A program made the position numbers and the translations under genes. Shown one piece after another: positions 8,365-15,971 of a DNA stretch of 17,033 nt (the first letter of the stretch is position 1; each line of letters starts with the position of its first letter). The notes beneath the pieces are model-generated. The model saw nothing but the letters and a program-made list of their open reading frames with translations. It was not told the origin of the DNA and did not search any database. The DNA lies in assembly GCA_027577415.1 (NCBI GenBank), contig JANBQS010000483.1, forward strand, positions 1 through 17,033, read 5' to 3'. The stretch comes from Coemansia sp. RSA 922 (lineage: Eukaryota; Kickxellomycota; Kickxellomycetes; Kickxellales; Kickxellaceae).

Positions 8365-8595
8365 ACGTCGTGTGGTTATAAAGATACACGGCACTATACA
8401 TGGACAGGCACGCCTCATACCACATCATGAGTAGTTTCTTTTGAGGCATTTTGAGAGAGGCCACTACGGGTTCTGAACGCCACGTAGTCCCGTATCGCAC
8501 AGACAATCTGAGAACTAGTACGTACAGTCTTTATTGTGCTCAAATTCAAAGTATACGTGAACAAAAAAAACCACCTTCCCACAGCCACCGGCCAT
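8365..8595. repeat. Segmental duplication, copy B (pairs with 6210-6490)
   Basis: Collinear with the sequence upstream of MCO3. This copy abuts the clpP stop codon (8606-8608) within about ten bases, so it is probably the original location. Boundaries are approximate. Confidence 0.75.
8490..8508. promoter_or_regulatory. Conserved 19-base element, MCO4 upstream
   Basis: Identical in sequence and orientation to 6328-6346. It lies about 190 bases upstream of the MCO4 ATG, nearly the same distance as the MCO3 copy lies from its ATG. Confidence 0.45.
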
Positions 8596-8605
8596 GAAAA
8601 AATAT

Positions 8606-9355
8606 CTATGGCTTGGCTGCGTCATCAGACGGCGTGTCCTTTGAGCGTTTAACAAGGACTCTGTCAATAAGTCCAAAGTCGCGAGCCTCATCCGGTGTCA
8701 TAAAGTTATCGCGCTCCATCGAATGCTCAATAACAGCCAAGTCCTGACCCGTATGACGATGATAAATGCGGTTGAGACGCTCCCTAGTCTTCAAAATTTC
8801 CCTGGCATGAATAGCGATATCCGACGCCTGTCCCTCCGCACCACCACTCGGCTGGTGCACCATAATAGTAGAATGCGGCAGGGCAAAGCGCTGTCCCTTG
8901 GTACCCGCCGCCAACAGCAACGAGCCCATAGAACAAGCCTGACCCGTACACAAGGTGCTAATGGGGCACTGGATATACTGCATAGTGTCGTAGATAGCTA
9001 GACCCGAGGTCACGCTGCCGCCGGGACTGTTGATATAGAGCGAAATGGGTTTGAGCGGGTCTTCCGCCTCGAGAAAAAGCAGCTGAGCGACAATGACCGA
9101 GGATAGACTGTCGTTGACGGGACCATTTAGCATTATAATGCGCTCTTTGAGGAGTCGTGAGAATATGTCAAAGGAGCGCTCGCCTCGTGCAGACTGCTCA
9201 ATGACGATGGGGATAAGCGAGCTCGTTGTCGTTGCTGCTTGGCTGGCCGCCTGCCCGTTCCACTGTCCGAGGCCCAGTGGCGTATGGTAGGTCCTAGCGT
9301 GCTGTAAAGCACGCGTAGCTCTGCTTATTGTGCCTGATTTCAGAATCCGTTGCAT
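8606..9355 (-). CDS. clpP: Mitochondrial ClpP peptidase (S14 serine protease)
   Basis: 249 residues from the ATG at 9355. ClpP forms a two-ring tetradecamer that degrades proteins unfolded by ClpX in the mitochondrial matrix. The N-terminal 40 residues are rich in Arg, Ser and Ala with no acidic residue ([20 protein letters not shown]), a good mitochondrial targeting peptide. The body matches the family throughout: [19 protein letters not shown], catalytic Ser142 in GQACSMGS, His167 in IMVHQPSGG and Asp216 in [12 protein letters not shown], then GLIDRVL. The C-terminal tail is short. An in-frame ATG at 9421 would add 22 hydrophobic residues; I prefer the later start because it puts the targeting peptide first. 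The 187 bases between this gene and the transporter downstream in coordinates hold its promoter. Confidence 0.95.
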   Translation of the reverse strand: MQRILKSGTISRATRALQHARTYHTPLGLGQWNGQAASQAATTTSSLIPIVIEQSARGERSFDIFSRLLKERIIMLNGPVNDSLSSVIVAQLLFLEAEDPLKPISLYINSPGGSVTSGLAIYDTMQYIQCPISTLCTGQACSMGSLLLAAGTKGQRFALPHSTIMVHQPSGGAEGQASDIAIHAREILKTRERLNRIYHRHTGQDLAVIEHSMERDNFMTPDEARDFGLIDRVLVKRSKDTPSDDAAKP

Positions 9356-9542
9356 TTGGTAAGAGTAAAAAATACAAATTATGAAATTGAATAAACAAGG
9401 AGATAACCAACATAAGCACATGTCACAGAAACGCGATGCACAGGAGCAATTAAAGTAGATGATGGGTGCAAATGCAGTAGCATTTTTACCCCCCTCACCC
9501 TATTGTGATCGAGCACCTCAAGATGATAGATATATTTTTTGT

Positions 9543-10511
9543 TTACATGAGACCCATGGTAATTACGCAGCCGGTGATAATAACGGCGCCAAACATGCTG
9601 AACAGTCCAGGCACGGTGCGATAAAGTACAGCGTCGAGGATAAAAGTTATAACAATATCGCTATTCCGCATCATCACAGCAGGTCCAGCAGGAGCTAATT
9701 GCAGTCCCCAGTTCATTAGGAATTGCGCCGCAAACGCCGCCAGACCGACTCCAACCACCAGTATATAATCCAGCGCCGTGTTTGGAAGCAGCGCTTGCCA
9801 TGAGTAAAGCTCGCCAGTCGCCAGTGCCAGCGCCAGACTTCCCATGGCTCCGACTGCGCCAAAATACGTCACGTGTACCATAGCATGTACAGAAACGCCA
9901 GCCTTACGAATACTAACATAGGCCAATGCAACAGAAGCTGCGCCCAGCAATGCGCACAGTGACCATGTAAGCGAGCCATTAAACAAGAACCCGAGTGGTG
10001 TAAACGGAATAGGCATTACGACCAGCGCAATACCAGCCAAACACAGCGCAGCCAACGAGCTATGCCGACTACTAAAGGCCTCACCAAGCATTAGGCGTGC
10101 CAGTAAGGCAGTAAACAGGGGATTGGTGAAAAATAATACCGTGGCAATACCCATGGGCAGTTTGCTTAGTGCCATGTAGTAGAGTAAATGCCCAACGGAT
10201 CCGAATACCGCGCGTACAAGCACCCATCGGAACCGTTTCCACCCGCCTGACACCCGCAATGGCGAGATACCCAATAAGCGGCATGCGAATATTGCAGCTA
10301 TAGTCTGTACGAGGCAGCGCCAGACCATGATCTGTAGCGAGGACATGCCTCGGTCGCTGAGTATGCGTACCAATAAAGTCATCACGGCAAATGCCACGGC
10401 TGATGAGGCGGCTAGCCCAAGGCCCTTGCGTTTCTGCGCTCCATTAACTATTATAAGATTATTTGGGGTTATCAGTCGTGTAGATTCGGTAGGAAGCAGT
10501 GACCACGCCAT
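9543..10511 (-). CDS. EamA/DMT-superfamily membrane transporter (SLC35G-like)
   Basis: 322 residues from the ATG at 10511; the frame continues upstream only to a TTG, so this is the first ATG. About ten hydrophobic segments are visible between residues 30 and 322, in two repeats typical of EamA proteins. The first repeat holds WRCLVQ (64-69), RAVFGSVGHLLYYMALSKLP (100-119) and FFTNPLFTALLARLMLGE (127-144). The second runs from about residue 180 and holds GLQLAPAGPAVMMRNSDI (269-286). The pattern resembles the SLC35G1/TMEM20 group rather than the Golgi nucleotide-sugar transporters. Substrate and membrane are unknown. A GTGAC-rich cluster lies 134-249 bases upstream and may regulate it. Confidence 0.85.
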   Translation of the reverse strand: MAWSLLPTESTRLITPNNLIIVNGAQKRKGLGLAASSAVAFAVMTLLVRILSDRGMSSLQIMVWRCLVQTIAAIFACRLLGISPLRVSGGWKRFRWVLVRAVFGSVGHLLYYMALSKLPMGIATVLFFTNPLFTALLARLMLGEAFSSRHSSLAALCLAGIALVVMPIPFTPLGFLFNGSLTWSLCALLGAASVALAYVSIRKAGVSVHAMVHVTYFGAVGAMGSLALALATGELYSWQALLPNTALDYILVVGVGLAAFAAQFLMNWGLQLAPAGPAVMMRNSDIVITFILDAVLYRTVPGLFSMFGAVIITGCVITMGLM

Positions 10512-10644
10512 GATAGATAGTACAGTGTATAAATGCAAAAACAGAATAAAGAAATTTGTAATAATAGTCTCGGAGAAAGAAAAAAAATAATAATGCTACC
10601 ATTTATAGTATAATTTTTTATTTGTTGCATCATCATTCCAAGGA

Positions 10645-10760
10645 GTGACAATGATAATTGCGCCATCTGATCGTCACAAAGTCACTCTTGTGACTTTAAA
10701 AACAAGTCCGAATTGCGCCATCCAAAAAAAAAGTGACTTTCTCCATGTGACCAAAGTGAC
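10645..10760. promoter_or_regulatory. Cluster of seven GTGAC/GTCAC motifs
   Basis: GTGAC or its complement occurs at 10645, 10673, 10681, 10690, 10733, 10747 and 10756. Two of them form a perfect 8-base inverted repeat, AAAGTCAC-TCTT-GTGACTTT (10678-10697). AATTGCGCCATC is directly repeated at 10656-10667 and 10711-10722. The cluster lies upstream of the DMT transporter (ATG 10511) and just past the stop of the SGNH-fold gene (10779). TGAC half sites are typical of bZIP factors, but the factor is not known here. The inverted repeat could instead fold in the 3' end of the SGNH gene transcript. Confidence 0.5.
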
Positions 10761-10778
10761 ATCATTAAAAAAATAGTA

Positions 10779-11711
10779 TTATTCCAAAGGTGGTAAATTG
10801 AGAAGAGTCATGAAATGGCGCTGGATAATCTCATCAGCCAAGAAAAAATGAGCTTTACTTCCAACTCTATCATGCTCACACCAAAAGAAGCGATCAGGTC
10901 TCCGACACTTCTTCGCCTGACTAATAACACAAGGATGGTCAGGAAACCGCAGTCCGTATTTATAATACTCGCTCTGCATACGCTGCAGGAACCTTGATGA
11001 ACTAAAAGTATGAACTTTTACGCTCGGATCAGTAACTATAGATTCCGCCAGCTGCATACTAGCATCGTCATCCGCTGCAGATTTAAGGAGTCTAGTAGGT
11101 GTGTCGATTATCAGTAGTCTCCGCGCACGAGCCTTGCCCAGAATCAAATCGTTGGCTGCCTGTGCCAGTGCCAGCGCCGTAGCACTGTATGCTGTGGCTG
11201 ATGGGTCGGCGATAGCTATATAGAGTACACGCCCGCCGCTAGTGTTGTTGGCAGCTGCAAGTGCCTGTGCGTAAATAGGTTCAATAGCGCCATATCTAGC
11301 CAAAGGCGTCTTGACGCGTTCAACGCGCTCGATACCACGATTACTACGGCCAATAACCGTGCTACGAATCGAATACCCATGTGCATAAGATACTAAATCG
11401 GCGCCAAGGGCTTCGGCTAAATGATCGATCCACAAATTACCACCACACAGTTTAGCACGCTGGTGGTCGTCAGTCTCACCACCAGCATCGCCGATAACTA
11501 TGATCTGGTCAATGGATTGTGTGCGGTTGCCGGTGTCTAGCGACTGGTGTGTTTGTGCAAATACTCGGTCATTGGCTTCAAGCGGAATACCGGTTAGTAA
11601 TAGGGAGGCGGTTAGTACGATGGCGGCTATGAGTGAGACTAGTAGGCCGCGGTATTGGTACGGGTTCTGCCACTTGGCATATAATCTGTGACAACCTGTG
11701 TGATATGTCAT
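10779..11711 (-). CDS. Membrane-anchored SGNH/GDSL-fold protein, probably catalytically dead
   Basis: 310 residues from the ATG at 11711. Residues 22-44 are one hydrophobic segment (signal anchor), with the rest probably on the lumenal or outer side. The fold is suggested by SGNH blocks in order. Block I is IIVIGDAGGETDD (70-82), where family members have GDS. Next come CGGNLWIDHLAEALGADL and SYAHGYS (89-114), matching the usual NGPVWVEYLA...YAYGGA. The end, CRRPDRFFWCEHDRVGSKAH (269-288), matches the usual C-P-YFWD-HPT-AH. The block I serine is Ala76, no GxND is evident near AIADPSA (166-172), and the DxxH pair of block V is displaced. Active members are esterases or lipases. I infer a pseudoenzyme or binding protein; the family call itself is moderate because overall similarity is low. 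Confidence 0.6.
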   Translation of the reverse strand: MTYHTGCHRLYAKWQNPYQYRGLLVSLIAAIVLTASLLLTGIPLEANDRVFAQTHQSLDTGNRTQSIDQIIVIGDAGGETDDHQRAKLCGGNLWIDHLAEALGADLVSYAHGYSIRSTVIGRSNRGIERVERVKTPLARYGAIEPIYAQALAAANNTSGGRVLYIAIADPSATAYSATALALAQAANDLILGKARARRLLIIDTPTRLLKSAADDDASMQLAESIVTDPSVKVHTFSSSRFLQRMQSEYYKYGLRFPDHPCVISQAKKCRRPDRFFWCEHDRVGSKAHFFLADEIIQRHFMTLLNLPPLE

Positions 11712-11988
11712 AGTAAAAAAAGAAAAAAAGGTATTTTATAGATGATTTTGTCGGAAGCACAAAAACACTCTGTTGCGTATATTGGCGGGCGACCTGAACC
11801 CAGCAGTGTCGAGATAGAGAATGCTCGCGTCGAAAATGCGGAGGAACATGGTCCCTGCATATCCCGATCAAATCACACAAAATTGTGATCAACACCCGTT
11901 ATAGTCCAATTTATTTTTTTCTCTCATGTTTTGCCTCTTTTTTTCTCTCTCTCTTAATACTCGAATTTTACAAATAATTATTTTTACA
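11712..11988. promoter_or_regulatory. Divergent promoter region between the SGNH-fold gene and the UPF0390 gene
   Basis: 277 bases separate the two divergent starts. The side next to UPF0390 has a long pyrimidine tract (about 11910-11955, T and CT runs), as seen near transcription starts of highly expressed growth-related genes. A small inverted repeat, ATCACA-CAAAAT-TGTGAT, lies around 11871-11890. No gene is seen. Confidence 0.45.
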
Positions 11989-12303
11989 ATGGCACAAGGA
12001 AAGAACCTCAAAAAGAAGCTTACAATTACGCCGAAAACCAAAGGCTCTGGAAGCTCGTCGTCATCGTCAAAGTCCCATGGTAGCAGTGTCGGTGCGCCAC
12101 TTCGCAAAGGACGTGTAGTAAAGACGACGAAAAAGACAGACGTAGCCAAACACAATAAGCTACAAAAGAAACTAGCAGCCAATATGACCGCCTCCCTAGA
12201 ACAAGCCATGGCAGTCAAGGCCGGTGCCGTAGGCAAACTAACTATCATGAAAGACGCGCAAGCCAAGGGCAAGACAGTTGAAATCAAAAAACGGAAATAT
12301 TAA
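11989..12303 (+). CDS. UPF0390 / DUF2462 family small basic protein
   Basis: 104 residues. The start MAQGK is the conserved N-terminus of this family, which includes human C19orf53 (Leydig cell tumour 10 kDa protein homologue); an in-frame ATG at 11926 would add 21 hydrophobic residues and is unlikely to be used. The protein is very Lys-rich, with a Ser tract at 20-27, a GRVVKTTKK segment (41-49) resembling the family's arginine/lysine-rich core, and the helical stretch KHNKLQKKLAANMTASLEQAM (54-74). Family members are small nuclear or nucleolar proteins of poorly known function, often grouped with ribosome biogenesis. It is the only recognised plus-strand gene and its stop lies 8 bases from the stop of the convergent coiled-coil gene. 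Confidence 0.8.
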   Translation: MAQGKNLKKKLTITPKTKGSGSSSSSSKSHGSSVGAPLRKGRVVKTTKKTDVAKHNKLQKKLAANMTASLEQAMAVKAGAVGKLTIMKDAQAKGKTVEIKKRKY

Positions 12304-12311
12304 ATATATAT

Positions 12312-14369
12312 TTATTTGCCAGAAGTAAAAGAACGTGAACTGTGTGCTGCAGAAGATGAACGAGATACTGGCAACGGATGAGCCAAAGTTACGTCACCCG
12401 TCGGATCCAAAGACTCTAACCGTTGCTCCAGCCTTTGGCTTAAATGAAACTGCGCCTTGACCTGCACTCTCAGTGCACTGCGCTCAGCCTGCAAATGCGA
12501 GACCAACGAGCGATGCGCCTCGTTCTCAGCCAGCGCCTTTGCCAGCCCAGCCTTATACTCGTCCTTTGACATCTCCACAGCCTGACGCATCCTCAGAGCC
12601 TGCTCCAACTCGCCGCCCAATCTCTCGACCTCTCTCTGGTCATTAGCATGAGCCTCACGCAACGAGTCCAAGTCGCTAGTAAACGCCTCCAAAGTCTTTT
12701 TGCACGTATTCAACTCGCTCGAATTCTGCCTATACAATAGCTTGTACTCGTCCGCACGTCTAGCCAATTCCGACGTCCGATGCTCGCGCTCATCCGCCTT
12801 GGCCCGCCACTCGCCGACCTCACCAACAGCCTGCTTCAAACTCTTGTCTAGTTTCCGGTGCTGCTCGACCAACTGCTGGTACTCTGCCAAAAGCCCCTCG
12901 TGCTCTGTCTTCCGGTCCCCCGCCGTATTGTTAGCTCGCCGCAAAGACTCTGACGACTGAGCCAGCTGCTCACTGAGTCGTGAGATCTCTGCCGAGTGCG
13001 CCGACAACTCCACACGGTGGTCACTCTCGGCTTTGTGGAGGCGTTCTTCCAAACGAGATATCTCTTTGGCGCGCGATTCTGATAGCTCTCGGTACTGAGG
13101 CATATTATCCAATTGCTTTTGCAACTCACGGACAGCCACTTGACTGGCCGCTTCGGCCTGGCGTGCTTTTTCAACGGCTTCTCGAGATTCGGCGTTACCA
13201 GAGCGTAAAATCTCTTGTAGTTGGTCGCGCGTCTGCGCGTAAAGCGACTTGATGTTGGCACACTCCGTACGCAACCTATCGACATCCACATCAGATTGCG
13301 GAGACTGAGGAGGACTATAGCTCTTAGCTTGGCTGTTAGACGGGTTATTGGGCTGAGAGTCCAATATGCGCTGGCACTCGTCGCGCAGCCGCTCAGCAGC
13401 ATTATTCGTACTGGAGCGTGCCATATTGGCGGCAGAGTCACGGACGCGTATCAAAGCCTGGCGCCACCACGTGTCGCCGGTACTCGCAGCAGCCACGCGG
13501 TCATTCTCGGCAGTTACCCATCTCCTATGCAAATCATCTTTCTCCTTGGCAAACTGCTCACGCTGGTCCCTCGCCTCCCTCTCGAGGGCCTCCGCGCGCT
13601 CATGCAGAATATCGACCTGGTCCGTAAGCCTAGGCACCTGAGATTCATCAGAGTCCCTGATGGGATTCATCCGCTCGTACTCCGAATTCATCCTCATAAG
13701 CTCCAAATCCCGCTCCTTAACCTCCATCTGCGCGGCCTTCAGCTCAGCCCCACAGGCAGACAGCTTGTCTTCGAGATGCGTGATCTCCTGCTCCAGCGCC
13801 GAGATCCGCCTAGAGCTCAAGTCAACAAGGTCAACAATCGCTGGCTGCACCTGGTGTTTCTGCACCTGCAGCCGAGGGAGATCCAAAGGCCGGTTAACAG
13901 TCATACGTGGGATCTTGCCCCTAGGATCCAATTCGCTCAACCGCGCTTCGCACCGGCGCTGACAGTCACCCAAAGACCGGGACAGCTCGGCACTCTCGGC
14001 TTTAAGCTGCAAGTTGGACATCCGCAAGTCGTCAGCCACTTTGTTGAGCCGGTACTGGTCAGCCCGTGACTCGCGTCGCAAACGGTCGGCTTCCCGCGAG
14101 TGGCCAAGCACTTCGGCACGTAAACTGTTGTTCTCAGTACGCAGTGCGTGTAACTCACTCTTGGCTTTCTCGTGGCCCAGCCGTGTGGTACGCTCATCTC
14201 GCTCTAAACGTATGGTGCTTGCTTCTAGCTCTTTAACGCGGTCCAAAGACGACTGCAAATCTTTCAGCAACGTGCTTACTAGCACTACACCGTCAGAGGG
14301 CAGGGCGTGCGAGTAGCCGAGCAAGTACAGCTGTCGCTGTAATTGCGTGTGGTCCGTAGAAATACTCAT
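12312..14369 (-). CDS. Long coiled-coil protein resembling centriolar CEP135/Bld10
   Basis: 685 residues from the ATG at 14369. Almost the whole protein is predicted coiled coil by heptad-like composition (Glu, Lys, Arg, Leu, Gln), broken by linkers at about 148-178 and 335-360 (Pro/Ser-rich). The N-terminus (residues 9-48, QRQLYLLGYSHALPSDGVVL onward, then STLLKDLQSSL) matches the start of CEP135/TSGA10 proteins, where a L-x-x-LGY segment is followed by PLVEKL-DL. Further matches in the same order are RTENNSLRAEV (77-87), a basic/Pro linker, RRISALEQEITHLEDKL (187-203) with KERDLELMRMN, and LTDQVDILHERAEALE (248-263). CEP135/Bld10 builds the centriole cartwheel and triplet walls. The comparison is from memory, and coiled coils can mimic each other; the non-heptad LGY segment is the strongest support. 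A spindle-pole-body protein is the main alternative. Confidence 0.62.
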   Translation of the reverse strand: MSISTDHTQLQRQLYLLGYSHALPSDGVVLVSTLLKDLQSSLDRVKELEASTIRLERDERTTRLGHEKAKSELHALRTENNSLRAEVLGHSREADRLRRESRADQYRLNKVADDLRMSNLQLKAESAELSRSLGDCQRRCEARLSELDPRGKIPRMTVNRPLDLPRLQVQKHQVQPAIVDLVDLSSRRISALEQEITHLEDKLSACGAELKAAQMEVKERDLELMRMNSEYERMNPIRDSDESQVPRLTDQVDILHERAEALEREARDQREQFAKEKDDLHRRWVTAENDRVAAASTGDTWWRQALIRVRDSAANMARSSTNNAAERLRDECQRILDSQPNNPSNSQAKSYSPPQSPQSDVDVDRLRTECANIKSLYAQTRDQLQEILRSGNAESREAVEKARQAEAASQVAVRELQKQLDNMPQYRELSESRAKEISRLEERLHKAESDHRVELSAHSAEISRLSEQLAQSSESLRRANNTAGDRKTEHEGLLAEYQQLVEQHRKLDKSLKQAVGEVGEWRAKADEREHRTSELARRADEYKLLYRQNSSELNTCKKTLEAFTSDLDSLREAHANDQREVERLGGELEQALRMRQAVEMSKDEYKAGLAKALAENEAHRSLVSHLQAERSALRVQVKAQFHLSQRLEQRLESLDPTGDVTLAHPLPVSRSSSAAHSSRSFTSGK

Positions 14370-14528
14370 AACAGAAAATAAAGTAAATTGAATATTTAAA
14401 CAAAATAGGGAGCTGAAAAAAGAAAGAGTGTGGGGGGGGGCTATGATTAATTTTTATTGTTTAGACATCCTGAAAATGTAAACAACAGAAAAAAAAGATT
14501 CACACGCGTCATTGATTAAATTAGTTTA

Positions 14529-15971
14529 TCACGAGCTGTTACTCAGGGTCTTGTCGCGGCTCCCGACAACGTACTCCTTTGTCAGGGCCAGGTGGCGGTC
14601 CAGCTCTTCCAGGCGCACACGCAGCGCCGTAGCCTCAGCGACCTTCTGCTGCACAGCCTCCGCCCACTGGCGCTCAGCACCAGGCTCGCCGGCCAGCAGC
14701 GCGCTGTTGGGCAGAGCCGACACGGTGGCGCGAACGGGCATGAAGCGAACGACCATAGCCGGGCTGTCGTCCAGAACCACGCTCGGGTCGTTCATCGCGC
14801 GGATGTACCGCGCCAGGGCTGCGGCCACGCCGGCTGGCTCGGTGCCAATTCCGCCGCCTCTGCTGCGCACACCAACGAGCGGGTGGGCGCTGAAGCCAAT
14901 CAGCTCGGCAAGGCGGTCGACGTGCAGGCTGGAGTAGACCTGGCCACAGCGGCGAATGTAGTGGGCCGGCAGCTCGTGGACCAGGTGCTGCGCCAGGCCC
15001 GCATTCTCGTCGGCGGCCAGCACCGAGCGCATGTCGGAGATCTTGGCCAGCGCCGGGGCGAGTGACGCAATGCCCGGCGGGCAGCACACTTCGGCCAGCG
15101 CCACGTACGGCGCGGCGTGGCCCTCGATGGCACGCGCGTGGATGGCAGCAAAGAAGGCCGGCATCCTGGGCTTGGTGCCGTGCCTGGCCACGTGCAGCAG
15201 CGTGCGGCGCTTGTACGCGGCAATGGCAATGGCGCTGACGTGGCGCGCGGGCAGGGCAAAGACGCGCTGCCACGCGCGCAGGGCCTCATCGGCGGCGCCC
15301 AGCGCCGCAAAGACCATGCCGCTGTAGAAGCTGTACTCCAGAAAGGCGCGGCCGCGGTGGCCGCCGCCGACCAGGCTGCCCAGCGCGTCGAGCGGCACGC
15401 CCAGCACCTGCGACGCCACGCGCTGATGCAGGGCCGTGCGCCTGGCCAGAATGCACTGCCGCGCGCACTCGATGTGCACTGGCGTCAGCCGCACGCCGCT
15501 GCTGCGCCCCAGCCGCTGCACCGGTTCCAGCCCCGTGCTGATCGGATCCGCAGCCATCTGCGCAATCAGCGACTCGGCCACGTCGGCAAGCAGCTCGCAC
15601 GCCAGCGCGTGGTCCCCAATCCGCCCCACCGCGTCGGACAGCCGCTGCAGCATCGCCGGGTACTCTTGGAACTGCTCGAGCCGCCCCTCCGCTGCGAGCC
15701 GACGAACCGCCTGAGCTGCCAGGCCAGCCTGCTCCGCCGTGCGGCAGAGCACTACGCAGTCAATCGCTATCTGCGCATACGCTAGCGTACACTGAGCAGG
15801 GTCCACACGCCCCAATGCGCGGTTCAGCTCATCTGCGTTGAATTCGTCTAATGGCGTCCGCCACCCCTGCAGAATCGGTACTAGCACTGTCTGCGTCCTT
15901 GCCAGGCTCAGCGGCGCACGCTCTGCCACCGACACCAAGCTGTTGTATGCTGTACTGCGAAACAGATTCAT
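14529..15971 (-). CDS. csn3: COP9 signalosome complex subunit 3
   Basis: 480 residues from the ATG at 15971. CSN3 is a PCI-domain subunit of the COP9 signalosome, which removes NEDD8 from cullin-RING ligases. Visible support is in the middle: RLTPVHIECARQCILAR (161-177), RAFLEYSFYSGMVFAALGAADEALRAW (208-234), where family members have a FLCYYYYGGMIY-LK-FERAL segment, and PARHVSAIAIAAYKRRTLL (241-259). The N-terminal half is helical repeat; residues about 290-430 hold the PCI/winged-helix region, and a charged helix near 440-465 ends the protein, as in other CSN3 proteins. The length fits (usual about 400-480). Its coding DNA is much richer in G+C than the genes on either side, with strong Ala/Arg bias. 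TCACGTGA lies about 115 bases upstream. Confidence 0.85.
   Translation of the reverse strand: MNLFRSTAYNSLVSVAERAPLSLARTQTVLVPILQGWRTPLDEFNADELNRALGRVDPAQCTLAYAQIAIDCVVLCRTAEQAGLAAQAVRRLAAEGRLEQFQEYPAMLQRLSDAVGRIGDHALACELLADVAESLIAQMAADPISTGLEPVQRLGRSSGVRLTPVHIECARQCILARRTALHQRVASQVLGVPLDALGSLVGGGHRGRAFLEYSFYSGMVFAALGAADEALRAWQRVFALPARHVSAIAIAAYKRRTLLHVARHGTKPRMPAFFAAIHARAIEGHAAPYVALAEVCCPPGIASLAPALAKISDMRSVLAADENAGLAQHLVHELPAHYIRRCGQVYSSLHVDRLAELIGFSAHPLVGVRSRGGGIGTEPAGVAAALARYIRAMNDPSVVLDDSPAMVVRFMPVRATVSALPNSALLAGEPGAERQWAEAVQQKVAEATALRVRLEELDRHLALTKEYVVGSRDKTLSNSS

Larger units (their letters stand above)
8304..8605. other. Intergenic: MCO4 promoter and clpP 3' flank
   Basis: 302 bases without a gene. 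About 8365-8595 is the second copy of the duplicated upstream segment described at 6210-6490. The minus-strand block at 8377-8387 (CTTTATAACCA region) could serve as an AT-rich core promoter about 75 bases upstream of the ATG. The right end is the 3' flank of clpP. Confidence 0.6.

Noticed and set aside
1..11711. Secondary-metabolite cluster including oxidases, transporter and SGNH protein
   Set aside because: No polyketide, peptide or terpene synthase and no pathway regulator is present; clpP and UPF0390 are housekeeping types, and the oxidases are explained by tandem duplication.
13221..14069. Long plus-strand open frame (282 codons) inside the coiled-coil gene
   Set aside because: It is antisense to a continuous protein with clear heptad-like composition; its own translation is Leu/Arg/Pro-rich without motifs, as expected from a shadow frame.
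14430..14441. Run of nine or more G upstream of the coiled-coil gene
   Set aside because: A single homopolymer; one G run alone cannot form a quadruplex and may be a sequencing-prone tract.
14592..15785. Several plus- and minus-strand frames of 100-220 codons across the csn3 region
   Set aside because: High G+C removes stop codons in all frames. Only the 480-residue minus frame shows family similarity; the others are Ala/Arg/His-rich shadows.
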